Below, in pieces: positions 1-8,960 of a stretch of 22,382 bases of DNA; the first letter of the stretch is position 1; the number at the start of each line of letters is the position of its first letter. Below the pieces are notes generated by a model, which was given only the letters and a program-made list of their open reading frames with translations, was not told the origin of the DNA and searched no databases. The stretch comes from Gymnopilus junonius (lineage: Eukaryota; Basidiomycota; Agaricomycetes; Agaricales; Galerinaceae). A program made the position numbers and the translations under genes. The DNA lies in NCBI GenBank assembly GCA_015501075.1, contig JADNYJ010000510.1, positions 1 to 22,382 on the forward strand, read 5' to 3'.

Positions 1-476
1 CGTGAGCATCATTTATGGGCACGATGCATGGTCGGAAGACGTACTAAACTCTGCAATTGAGTAGACAGTTTCTGGAGAAGCCAATGCCTCAGAACTCGTT
101 CAAGGACAGATATGGGTGACCTTGCGCTCACGGTTGAATGTAAGTGGTTCCTCGGCGTCGGACATGTCTTTATCATAGACAATGAACACCGCAGCTCTCA
201 AATGGCAGGCATAACTAGGGATCGTCGTGGTCGACACATGGTCGACATTCAAGGGGGGTCCGGGTATAGCGGACCGTCTTTCGACCGTATGAAAAAAACA
301 GAGGAAATTCCCCCAGATGTGAATAAATGTTTTCTTGAGTTCGGTGTCTAACGCATAGAGTACAGTGTAAAAAATCTAAATCAAATAGTCCTTAATAGTA
401 ATACAGTAAGGGTTCCTTTGGACAATTTAAATGGGAGTAAGGTAATGCAAGAGGCGTCAGCATTATCCGAATCCTG
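1..476. other. Left-end stretch without a supported gene
   Basis: No convincing gene is seen. A plus-strand open frame at 112-351 codes for about 79 residues with no recognisable domain, no splice context and no good start context, so it is not called. The part nearest 476 is AT-rich and should hold the 3' untranslated region of the minus-strand kinase gene, which ends at 477. The far left could be the edge of another gene that continues outside the window, but nothing here shows it. Confidence 0.5.
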
Positions 477-2712
477 TCAGGTAGGTATCGGAGAAATGGG
501 CCTGGTCTGTCTATGGATTTGACGCGAGAGTGCGGTGGTTGCAGTGGTGGTGGTATTACTTTTGATGTAGAATATCATATACTGGGGCATAATCTGAAGA
601 GAAAGTTGGTCATACATGGTTTTGGGAGAGAAGAAAAGACAAGCGTACAGGTCGTATTTCACGAGGTCATCAGCGTTTATGATGGCTGATGAGATGAAGG
701 AGCGAGCTTCTAGCCATACCCAGAACTATAGAGGAAAACAAAATCAAAATAAGGAAAGTGATTGAGAAGGAAGACGACCGACCTTGAGCAATGCTCCTAA
801 GTTACTAGATGGTAAATCTCTAGTCATAGACTCCCTCGTTGCCATCTGCCCACCAAGTGTCCTCAGAATCGGTAACGCACTCGCAAACAAATCCAGCCCA
901 GGATCCAATTGCCTCCCAATACCTTCCAATAGCAGAATGGAGATGACGGTGTTAATAAAATCGCCTTCCATTTTCACATGATGAACTCGGACATTCTTTA
1001 GCACCTCCGTTAAGAGGTCGGATATTTTGATTTGTCCCAGGGAACGTCTTGCGCTTGACGCTGAGGACAAGGTGCTGCATTTTCAAGGCAAAAGTTTCGG
1101 TGTCGATGGCAAGCTCGGGTGAGCGTGACCGTTCGACCATGAGTTGACCAGTTCGGTAGCCGTCAAACTCGGCAACGGCGCGGAAGAGGTCAAGGAAGTT
1201 TTGCCGATTTTTGGCGTCGAGCTGGGTGACAAGGCCAGCGTCGATGAATATAATTTCAGGGACATAACCCGCTTCGTGTAGTTTCTCCAGCTCGTCGTGC
1301 CATATTTCAGGCGAGTTCGAGAGCGCACGAAGGTGTGCAACAATTTCATCAGAGTCGGAGTAGTCTGCTGAAAGCATGTGTGGGGTTGCAGGTAGGCTAT
1401 TTTCATCAGCCAAGTCAGATTTTTGGAAGAACCGGTTGTAGAGATTGGCCAAGAGGATGCGCGTTGTTGGAGGTTTGCTGAATTTGATCAGATATGATGT
1501 ATACGGGATGGAGGTCGGAATGGACAAAGTTATCGAGAAGTAACATATTTAGGAAAGCGTCAAGGCCGACTGTGGCGATTTGGTCATCAAAAGGGCCCCC
1601 TCGTTGCGTAAGAAGGCCTCCAGAGGGAGTGCGTTCATGAATTCCTCGACGAGGAGGTCTTGGAAGACCAGACCTTGAGAGGTCTCGGGAAAGTGACGGG
1701 TACTTTTCTGGTGCAAAGTGGGTCTCAAAGGCAAGAAGATTATCGGCCTCGATGCGGAGGTCGAGCTGCTGGCGCATCATGGAGCCAAAGACATCGACCT
1801 CTTCTGGAAGAGATATCCAGTGCATTCCTGGAAAGAGGTTGATAAACTTTGCGAAAAAGGACATGATTCGGAGGTCGCGGGTTATGGTCTTTGTTACATG
1901 GGGATGGAGGACCTTGATGGCGACAGAGCAGTGGGGACAGAAGGAAGAGGATCCTGTAGGATGACAGGCCCGAGGGCGCTCCTGGTGTTTTCCGTGTGCG
2001 ACGGGGGCCGAGATAGGAAGGAGGATGAGGTCTTTGCGGAGGGTGGCGCGGTAGACTTGGGCGATGGCGCCTGAGCCGATGGGTGTTTCGTCGAAAGATT
2101 CAAAGACGTGATTGAAGGGCCGCTGAAAGATGGTCTCGATGACAGCCCTGGTGTGCTGATGGGAATGGGTCTTGCCCCGGGAGTGGAGGGAGCCGAGACG
2201 CTCGCACAGCAGAGTGGGGAAGAGATCCGCGCGAGAGGCAGCCCATTGGGCAAGCTGTATTTGGTCAGGAGGGGAAGCGAACTGGAGAATGGCAGACATG
2301 CCTTGATAAAGGTGGGCCCAGCAGCTTCCATGCGGGAAACGAGGAGACCATACACCAGACGGCACCCCACCGGTCGCCCTTGAGCGCCTTGTCCGGCCTG
2401 CCGACGAGCAGCATGGGACTGGCGAGGAAGACCGGGGCAAAGAGAAAGAGCAGATAGAGGAAGCGCCCGTGCGGTGAGGACGGGCTCGATGACATTGTGC
2501 TGGACCAGGTTGCGGAGGGCGGCAGCGAGGGTGAGGTGGGACTCGGACGGCGAGAGGATGAGGGTCCGGGGCGGCGGCGGCGGGATGACGGACGGGGAGG
2601 AGAGGAGAGAGAGGGGCGTGCGGGTGTTTCTGGGGACACAGTAGAGAGTGAGGCCGGCCGAGAGAGGGACAGCCCAGCGCGCATGTCGGCGCAGGGCGAG
2701 CAGCAGTATCAT
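477..2712 (-). CDS. UbiB/ABC1 (ADCK2, YPL109c/Cqd1-type) mitochondrial kinase-like protein, with apparent frameshifts
   Basis: A UbiB-family atypical kinase; yeast Ypl109c/Cqd1 affects mitochondrial coenzyme Q and lipid distribution. The start at 2712 gives a basic, hydrophobic mitochondrial-type N-terminus. Introns: 2255-2301 (GC-AG, 47 nt) and 726-782. Landmarks in order: EPVLTARRF and FLYLLFLFAPVFL; GPTFIK/LAQWAASRADLFP, the family's KxGQ region with Ala for Gly; ETPIGSGAIAQVYRA; VAIKVLHPHV; QQLDLRIEADNLLAFE, the family's Q-D-E-N motif; HSDLHP; EIIFIDAGLV; MEGDFINTVISILLLEGIGRQLDP; and WLEARSF. These blocks lie in different frames. Single-base corrections are needed near 2466-2468, 2353, 1698-1700, 1659, 1596-1600 and 1040-1042, and the stretch after HSDLHP (about 1484-1506) does not read as the expected HPGN loop. 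Divergent from glycogenin, as in conserved A-locus synteny. Family certain; pseudogene or sequence error undecided, though the strong residue conservation favours error. Confidence 0.85.
2255..2301 (-). other. GC-AG intron of the ABC1-type kinase gene
   Basis: Between the codons for GPTFIK and LAQWAAS lie 47 nt starting GCATGT and ending with a pyrimidine-rich CTGAC branch-like element and CAG. Removing exactly this segment joins the conserved K-L-A-Q block at phase 0. The donor equals the common GTATGT with T changed to C at position 2. A GT four bases further in would not join the conserved residues in frame. Confidence 0.75.
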
Positions 2713-2813
2713 CAGCGCATTAAAAAAAGCGCAGGGATGATGTCAGAGCAGGGATATCTGTTTGTCCCTATTTTCGCCTCTCTCCTCTCTTTCCTCTCTC
2801 TCAGAGGCCGTGC
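2713..2813. promoter_or_regulatory. Compact divergent promoter between the kinase and glycogenin genes
   Basis: Only 101 bp separate the two divergent start codons, so both genes must share upstream sequence. A CT-rich tract (about 2775-2802) runs up to the glycogenin start, as is common in fungal core promoters and 5' leaders. No clear TATA box is seen. Confidence 0.55.
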
Positions 2814-5800
2814 ATGGCGCACACCTACGCCTTTGTCACCCTCATCTCCTCCGACTCCTATCTCCCCGGCGCACTCGCCCAGGTCGCTGCCCTCCGTGAC
2901 ATTCACCAGCCTCCTCTTGCCCCCCCTGAGCTCCCATTCACCACCGTCTGTCTCGTCACCCCGGAGACCGTAGATGTCTCTACCGTAAGGCGTCTTCGAC
3001 ACGCCTTTGATCTCGTCGTCGGCGTCGAGATCCTCCAGCAGGACAAACCCTGCCGCCCTCAGGCTCCTAGGTCCGTATCCCGCGTCTCTATCCGCGTCTA
3101 CCACTCACATCTTCCCTCCCCAGGCCGTCCCGACCTCACCACCGTCCTTACAAAGTTGCATGTCTTTCGTCTCACCCAGTTTTCAAAGATCATCTTTCTT
3201 GATGCCGATGTCCTGCCCATCCGGCCTCTGTCCCATCTCTTTTCCCTTCCTTTCGAGTTTTCTGCAGTCCCAGACGTCGGTTGGCCCGATATCTTCAATT
3301 CGGGTGTTCTTGTCCTCACCCCCGGGAGGACAAATTCGAGGAGCTCAACAGCTAGTCGCCACCAAACCCTCTTGGGACGGTGGCGATCAGGGCCTTCTCA
3401 ACGAGTGGCGCGGGATAACTGGCATAGACTCAGCTTCACCTACAACACTACTCCCACAGCCGCATATACGTCCGTATCTTTTCCTTCTTCATCTCTGCTC
3501 CACTCATTCGCTTCTTTTAGGTATGCCCCTGCCTACGAGCGTTACGGTTCCAGATCAAAGTCCATTCATTTCATTGGTACAAACAAACCCTGGAGTTCCA
3601 TTCCATACCGGAGTCCTCCTCAACATCCTTCTGATGAGTCTCCCCAACCTGCTTATGACTACGATTCTCTTGTCGATCGATGGTTCGACGTGTATGATCG
3701 GCACTATAACACCGTACTCCCTCCTCAAACTCCGTTCGAGGTTGCGCGTTACACCCCGGCTTGGGAGCGCCCCTCTGCGCAGATCCCCACCACGCTTGAC
3801 CTCGACGAGCTAAAACGCTTGGCAATACAAGGTCTCAATACCTCCAAGGAAGACTCCCGCCCAGGCGAAGGCGCATACAAGAGCCTACCTCTTCAGGGTA
3901 GAGTGGACCTTATGCGTCCACGGAAGCCACAGCCCGAGAAAAAAGAAGGCGAAAAGGAAAAAGGTAAAGAGCCTGCCATCAGCCCACAGATCCAACCCCA
4001 CGACGCCTTTGTCCCAGTAACCGACGTTTCGGATCGCCTTCCGAGCGAGTCCTTCAACTATGACGAGGTTCTGACGACCCCTACTGCCCGACAAGCTAGC
4101 TTCGTCGATACTAATCAGTCTCGCTGGAAAACTCCTGGTCCAGAGGAAGTACCCTCAAGCCCTAGGCTGCGCTTGATATCTCTTCCCCTAACCCCTTCCC
4201 CCTTTGCGCCTATACCATCGACTGCCCCAGACTTTTACGCTAGCGAAAGCGATTCTGAAAGTTTTCTTCTTGGTCACTCTGATTCAGCCCATGAATACCG
4301 TCCCGATCAACATCATAAGCCCCATCCTCATGAACACCATCATGATCATCATCATGAACATGGCGAAGAACGTGCGCCTCCACAGCAGGACCACCACGAG
4401 CAACACACACCCAAGCGGACCATGTCACCCCCCATAATGCCGTGGAATCCTGCGGTGGAACCTCCACCAAACGTTCCTCCCACACCCAATGCTTTCCCGA
4501 CTGATACCTATTTCGCCAACGTTTGGGATCACACGCCATCCAGGCAGAACGATCAGGCCTACTCTGGCCCTTCTCAACCAGATTCTGGTGGTTTCTTCCA
4601 AGCTCCCCGACTCTCGGTCATCCCCGAGAGTTTGATTAAGCAGGGTCATTATCGCGATGTTACTGGGGACTCTCCACTTGGCGGCAATCCTAGTCCTGAT
4701 AGAAGCAAGCTTAAGACAGTCTTCCCATGGGAAGATAAGCCTCGAGTACTGCCAAAGCGCGTCTTTCCAGATTCTGACGCGCCTCCTCCCTCCTTGTTCC
4801 TCAGTCCGAGTTCTCAGAGTCAGACGTCGACAACTACGCCCAGCACTCCCGAAACCAGGGGTCCACCCACACGCAACTTGCCGCTCTCACCCTTGTATGG
4901 GTTACCAAATGCGCTCAGTTACTCAAATGCATGGGATAATATTCCCAGTATACAAAAGTACGCGTCCAAGCTCGTCAAACCTCTACCGCCACCGCAGACC
5001 GTATTGGCTCCTGCTTTTGAGGATGACGAATACAAGAAAGGGCGCCGAAAGAGCTGGGACGAACGTGTCGAGGTCAGCAGTCGCGATGGGGATGATGAGG
5101 ATAATGCGGACGACGAAGACGAACAGCCGTCTAAAAGTCGATGGGATGACGATGATAGCGATCGCGAAGCAGCAAAGAGGCGGTCCAGAAGAGGTTCAAT
5201 TGTTGATCCCAATGTGCTGAAAGCCAAAAGAAAGGAGTACAGAAGCCGCGGAGTACAAACCATGACGATAGAGACTCGTAGTCAAGGTGTCCAGGTTGAT
5301 CTTCAACCTCCCACTAGATCAGAGTCGAAGCACGTCAAGAAAGGGTCGACATCAAGCAGGAAGCACTGGGCACCAACTACAGCGTCCAGTGTAGTGGCCC
5401 CTACCACCACGCGAGAGGTGACTGCCGGAGGGCACGGTTTACCAACAACTACGCCTATAGCTCGTGCGCCAGCGCTTGGACCTGAAAATCCCAAATCGCG
5501 TAAAAAGTCCCCGTCTGTATCGCCAACTTACTCACCGGTACGCTCACCGAGAGAATTTGTCGTCCCTCCCAATTCGGCGCGACCCGCGACAGTGACAGCT
5601 ACGCTTTCGCCTCCCTCGAAGCCGACGATACGCACGTCAAACAATTCATCGACTTCGACTCTCATGCCTAAAGCTGCTCCTGGCCCCGCTTCTGCCCCAC
5701 CCGTTGCTCATCCGCCTTTAGGATTACCGACTTCTAGGCCTCCTAGCACTTCCAGAATGTCTCCAAGCTCTATAGCGCGCCGGACCTCGAACGATTCTTC

Positions 5801-5987
5801 ACTAGGATCACCAGCGTCGTCTATTGGACCATTGTCTCCTGCTGACTCGGGACATAGTTTGCCCATAGTAAGGAAAGGTGCGCGTGTATGGGACCCTGCA
5901 AGAGGCGTTGACCTGTTCAAGCGCGGTTCTGAGGAAGTCCTTGCACGGTTCTTGAAGATGGGTAATTGGGAAGATGATAATCGTTAA
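2814..5987 (+). CDS. GLGEN: Glycogenin glucosyltransferase (GT8) with a long disordered tail
   Basis: Self-glucosylating primer of glycogen synthesis, in the cytosol. The N-terminal GT8 domain shows AFVTLISSDSYLPGALAQ, LTKLHVFRLTQFSKIIFLDADVLP (with the metal-binding DxD), FNSGVLVLTP and IHFIGTNKPW. Introns at 3071-3123 (53 nt) and 3470-3520 (51 nt) are spliced out although the frame stays open through them. Four single-base corrections restore the conserved core: an extra base at 3045-3047, and missing bases near 3324-3326, 3352 and 3412-3414. Corrected length is about 1023 residues. From about residue 290 the protein is Pro/Ser-rich, with a His-rich run (codons at about 4310-4365), acidic patches and FPWEDKPRVLPKRVFP. 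The last 40 residues (WDPARGVDLFKRGSEE, then FLKMGNWED) resemble the conserved end of fungal glycogenins, a candidate glycogen-synthase contact. A known syntenic neighbour of the A mating locus. Confidence 0.92.
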   Translation: MAHTYAFVTLISSDSYLPGALAQVAALRDIHQPPLAPPELPFTTVCLVTPETVDVSTVRRLRHAFDLVVGVEILQQDKPCRPQAPRSVSRVSIRVYHSHLPSPGRPDLTTVLTKLHVFRLTQFSKIIFLDADVLPIRPLSHLFSLPFEFSAVPDVGWPDIFNSGVLVLTPGRTNSRSSTASRHQTLLGRWRSGPSQRVARDNWHRLSFTYNTTPTAAYTSVSFPSSSLLHSFASFRYAPAYERYGSRSKSIHFIGTNKPWSSIPYRSPPQHPSDESPQPAYDYDSLVDRWFDVYDRHYNTVLPPQTPFEVARYTPAWERPSAQIPTTLDLDELKRLAIQGLNTSKEDSRPGEGAYKSLPLQGRVDLMRPRKPQPEKKEGEKEKGKEPAISPQIQPHDAFVPVTDVSDRLPSESFNYDEVLTTPTARQASFVDTNQSRWKTPGPEEVPSSPRLRLISLPLTPSPFAPIPSTAPDFYASESDSESFLLGHSDSAHEYRPDQHHKPHPHEHHHDHHHEHGEERAPPQQDHHEQHTPKRTMSPPIMPWNPAVEPPPNVPPTPNAFPTDTYFANVWDHTPSRQNDQAYSGPSQPDSGGFFQAPRLSVIPESLIKQGHYRDVTGDSPLGGNPSPDRSKLKTVFPWEDKPRVLPKRVFPDSDAPPPSLFLSPSSQSQTSTTTPSTPETRGPPTRNLPLSPLYGLPNALSYSNAWDNIPSIQKYASKLVKPLPPPQTVLAPAFEDDEYKKGRRKSWDERVEVSSRDGDDEDNADDEDEQPSKSRWDDDDSDREAAKRRSRRGSIVDPNVLKAKRKEYRSRGVQTMTIETRSQGVQVDLQPPTRSESKHVKKGSTSSRKHWAPTTASSVVAPTTTREVTAGGHGLPTTTPIARAPALGPENPKSRKKSPSVSPTYSPVRSPREFVVPPNSARPATVTATLSPPSKPTIRTSNNSSTSTLMPKAAPGPASAPPVAHPPLGLPTSRPPSTSRMSPSSIARRTSNDSSLGSPASSIGPLSPADSGHSLPIVRKGARVWDPARGVDLFKRGSEEVLARFLKMGNWEDDNR

Positions 5988-6432
5988 GTTGCATTCAAAA
6001 ATATACACCACGCAAGGTGGATGGACTCTTGCTCTCTAGTTTGTTGTTTCGTTCTCTTTTTTTTTTGCCTGCCATTATCACATTCTACCTTTTTTTTCCC
6101 TTTTCCCTTTTGCCTGCGCTCCCCACTCTTTCCCTGTTGTGTTTCGTTCTGGATGCAATACTTTTTGGCTCTCCAACAGTTTTTCCTCAATGCATTTCTC
6201 ATTACCCACATGCATTCAATACCCTTCATAAGCACAACCCCATTCCATGCCGCAGTGACCCACACATTCATTCGATTCCGTTTTCCAAGAAAGCATTCTA
6301 TCCAATTGTTTTCGTACTGTATGCAGACGTGTAAATTGAGTCGTGATATTATACTCCTGTTGTCAATGTACGTTTACTGTCAATCCACACCCTGTATGGA
6401 CCAAGATTACGTCTGTGAGCGTCATTCAGCCT

Positions 6433-6442
6433 ATGACGTCAT
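6433..6442. promoter_or_regulatory. CRE/ATF-type palindrome ATGACGTCAT
   Basis: A perfect 10-bp palindrome containing TGACGTCA, the site bound by fungal Atf1/CREB-type bZIP factors. It lies 78 bp before the start codon of the LEA-like gene and about 17 bp before its TATA element, a typical activator position. Binding is inferred from the motif only. Confidence 0.6.
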
Positions 6443-6458
6443 GACTGAATACAAGAGG

Positions 6459-6464
6459 TATAAG
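6459..6464 (+). promoter_or_regulatory. Probable TATA box (TATAAG) of the LEA-like gene
   Basis: TATAAG lies about 55 bp upstream of the start codon at 6520, a plausible core-promoter distance. Confidence 0.5.
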
Positions 6465-6519
6465 ACCTAGCATGGAGTGGTTCCAACTCGGTATTCATTC
6501 TATTATATTCACTGCAAAC

Positions 6520-7374
6520 ATGTCTGGCTCTGACAAGGTTTTTAACGTCGAGGAGGTCAGCGGCAAAGAGTATGTTACTTTCATTTTGAACTACAGGGCA
6601 GCCTGTTGACCCTTTTGCCTGAACAGCCGAGTCGCTCTTGAAACAACAGCTGCCGAGGCGCGTATCGAAGCTCCGAACCCTGTTATTGCACACGAAGTAG
6701 ATGTTTACGCCGAGGAAGCCCAAGAGGCGGCTCACCAGGCTGCAGCCCATGCCAAGGTTCGTTTGGAGCGAACGTTCTTGAGGGGATACATTTTTTATTT
6801 CGCGCAGGTTATTGGCCCCAGTCTTACAGGCGAGCCAACTACCGCAGCTGCTCCGTTCCGCGGAAACAAGGCAGCTGGGACTGCTGCAACCACTGGCTAT
6901 GTCGAGCAGGCCAAGCAATTGGCCAATTCGGCCATTGAGACTGCCCAGGTTCATACTCTATCTAGGTCCCTGTTTCTTAGGCAGAAGTACTGATGCATTT
7001 TTTGACAGTCGTACGTCCCGTCGTCGATAGGCGGCAAGCCCGTCGGAGAGATCGCTGCTGCCGTGCAAGGCACCGCAACTGGCGCCTACACTACTGTGAA
7101 AGAAACAGCACAGCCCCATCTGGAGAAAGTGGTCAATGCAGCGCAAGGGTACGTAGGGGTCGGGATGCAAGGAAAGGATGCTACGAAGCAAGGAGGCGAT
7201 CTCGGAGTGCAAGCCAAGGACCTTAGTGATAGGGCTCCCCATTCTGCGACGACTGCGCCTTTAGAGAGTGGTCCTCATACTGTCGACACGCCGTATCCGG
7301 CAACCAGTGTGGCTCCAAAGATTGCCAACACGGACCAGACTGCGAAGGGAAGCAGACCGTTGTCCCATAACTGA
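6520..7374 (+). CDS. Small Ala-rich, LEA-like protein of unknown function
   Basis: Four exons were rebuilt: 6520-6569, 6627-6756, 6808-6948 and 7009-7374, giving 228 residues with all phases consistent. The start MSGSDKVFNVEEVSGK follows a CRE palindrome and a TATA box. The protein is rich in Ala, Thr, Gln, Glu and Lys, with no Cys in the coding exons, no signal peptide and no membrane segment. Helical blocks recur: YAEEAQEAAHQAAAHAK, TGYVEQAKQLANSAIETAQ, and VQGTATGAYTTVKETAQPH followed by EKVVNAAQGYVG. Such amphipathic Ala-rich repeats resemble LEA-type stress proteins, but no family is firmly recognised. It lies between GLGEN and beta-fg, transcribed in the same direction. No frame corrections are needed. 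The gene call is strong; the function is unassigned. Confidence 0.75.
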
Positions 7375-7666
7375 ATTTGGCTTCAATGTGGACGCTGAGG
7401 GCGAGCTGAGAGCCAAGTTAGTCATCTATCTGCGATAATTAGACCTCATATGTACCATACCTGTAATACTATTTTTTCCTACTGGCCGATATGAATCTTT
7501 CGAAAGGAAGGCTGAGATAAGGCAGCTAGTTGAAAAATGAGAGGGGACGACGCGAACAGGACCAAACTGATGTGTGCTATTTATAGCGAGTCAATCTTAC
7601 AGGGGGTATCCAGTTCGGTTACTAGCAACACTGCTTGAACTCGTACACTCAGTACCAGTCAATACC
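7375..7666 (+). promoter_or_regulatory. beta-fg upstream region with TATA-like element
   Basis: TATTTATA at 7578-7585 lies about 82 bp before the start codon at 7667 and is the best core-promoter candidate. Nothing else in this stretch is recognisable. Confidence 0.45.
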
Positions 7667-8656
7667 ATGGTAGGTCAATATCTTTTTGGCTATTCAACGT
7701 GATACTCATTAAAATTCAAGGATACCTTTCTTAACCTCGCTAAACAAGGCTACGAGGTCTACCAGGAATCTCAAAGCCATGGTAAGATGTCCTCAAGTTT
7801 GGCTTGAAAATCCCTTCGATCTTCAAGATCGCGCCTCACAACTCCTCTTCCAGAGAATGTTTCCAAGACAGGAGGTCATGAATATAACTCTCCAGACAAC
7901 GCCGACCCAAGCAATCATTCCGATCGTCCTAACAGTCAGTTGCTATAATCATCCCAGTAAAAGGCAGATCACTGACGATTATTATATCATTTCTAGTCAA
8001 TCACGGCGAAGCTTCTCGCCTGGCTGAACAGCAGGGGCAGGGATCTGGGAGCTCCGAATTATTCAACCATGCATTGAACTTCATGTCGCAGCACAAGGTG
8101 GGTTGATGAATTTTTGCTAAATAATGAAAAGTAAAATTGAACGGGTTGGCGACTGTCCTTTCGACAGCAACAACACACCGACCCTGTCGATGAGGATGCT
8201 GTCACCAGCGCTCACCAGCAGGCGTACGAAGGAGGAGATCCCAGCGGCCTGAGCGCCCACGCTATGGGTGGTGCCGCAGCTCTCCAGGTTGGTCCTTGAT
8301 TGCTGAGCCTAAAAATAGTACGGACAATGACCGACAACATTGTTCGCTTTACGCAGGCTCTCAAGCAGTTTACCTCTGGCGGTGGTGGAAGCTCCCAAAC
8401 GGAGCTGATCAGCTTTGCTATGGCTGAGGCATCCAAACTTTTCGACCAAGCTGGCGGGGCTTCTTCCGGGAACAAGCAGGACGCCGTCAACGGTGCTGCT
8501 ATGACCGTCATGAAACTCTTGGTTCAATCCAAGTTCAGTGGTGCCATTGGCGGTGGCAACTCTGGTGGACTTGGCAGTTTAATGGGTCTTGTGCGTACAT
8601 CTCTAAATGTTTAGGATTTCTACTGACATCAGAATTAGGCCAAACAGTTTATGTAA
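7667..8656 (+). CDS. beta-fg: Beta-flanking protein (conserved neighbour of the A mating-type locus)
   Basis: Seven exons: 7667-7669, 7721-7781, 7872-7934, 7997-8097, 8168-8287, 8357-8590 and 8639-8656, giving 199 residues with every phase consistent. The first coding exon is the ATG alone, followed at once by GTAGGT; the last holds only five codons and the stop. The protein starts DTFLNLAKQGYEVYQESQ, has a hydrophilic Asn/Asp/Pro/His-rich stretch, then ELFNHALNFMSQHK, DPVDEDAVTSAHQQAYEGG, GLSAHAMGGAAALQALKQF, a Gly/Ser linker and FAMAEASKLFDQAGG, and ends LAKQFM. This matches the fungal beta-flanking family, whose biochemical role is unknown and whose use is as a mat-A marker. It converges on HD2 and is intact. 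Confidence 0.88.
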
Positions 8657-8960
8657 ATTGACAGCAGCTATTGACAGCAGCCCAAATAATTTTCTATAGC
8701 TGCAGTCATAGAATGTTTCAACTGATTGCAATTGGATTATATTCCTGTGTAGAGATACAGTGTTGTGATAATTATACAAATAAATTTACGACGAGAAAGC
8801 ATGACAGGTGGCAGAATGGCGAGAGCAGGATAGCGGAGAGGTGATAACAATGTGATGCGAATGAGTAGCAAACAACAGAAAGGAAGATATATCATAAAAC
8901 AATTGAATAAGAGAAAGCATGGAAAAATCAAATATGCGCAAAGGAAACTGGTGACCAAGG
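8657..8960. other. Convergent intergenic region between beta-fg and HD2
   Basis: About 300 bp of AT-rich sequence between the stop codons of two convergent genes. It should contain both 3' untranslated regions. Two copies of TTGACAGCAG near 8658-8681 form a short direct repeat. No gene is seen. Confidence 0.55.

Larger units (their letters stand above)
5988..6519. other. Intergenic: glycogenin 3' region and upstream region of the LEA-like gene
   Basis: No gene is supported. The first half has long T and CT tracts (about 6040-6115), fitting a 3' untranslated region. Open frames here are low-complexity Phe/Leu/Ser translations of these tracts. The second half holds the CRE-like palindrome and the TATA element listed separately. 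Confidence 0.6.

Noticed and set aside
112..351. Plus-strand open frame of 79 residues at the left end
   Set aside because: No known domain, no splice or promoter context, and composition is not gene-like; probably chance.
1596..1700. Programmed ribosomal frameshifting or RNA editing as the cause of the frame breaks
   Set aside because: Breaks are numerous, occur in unrelated genes, have no slippery-site pattern and mostly sit in base runs. Sequence indels are simpler.
2265..2973. Several overlapping open frames on both strands of the GC-rich kinase/glycogenin start region
   Set aside because: High GC removes stop codons. Only the frames with kinase or glycogenin blocks are kept.
2986..2991. 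GTAAGG as a donor of an early glycogenin intron
   Set aside because: The downstream residues STVRRLRHAFDLVVGVEIL are conserved glycogenin coding sequence, so the donor is not used.
8212..8527. Minus-strand open frames opposite beta-fg exons
   Set aside because: They are antisense shadows of exons that encode conserved beta-fg sequence.
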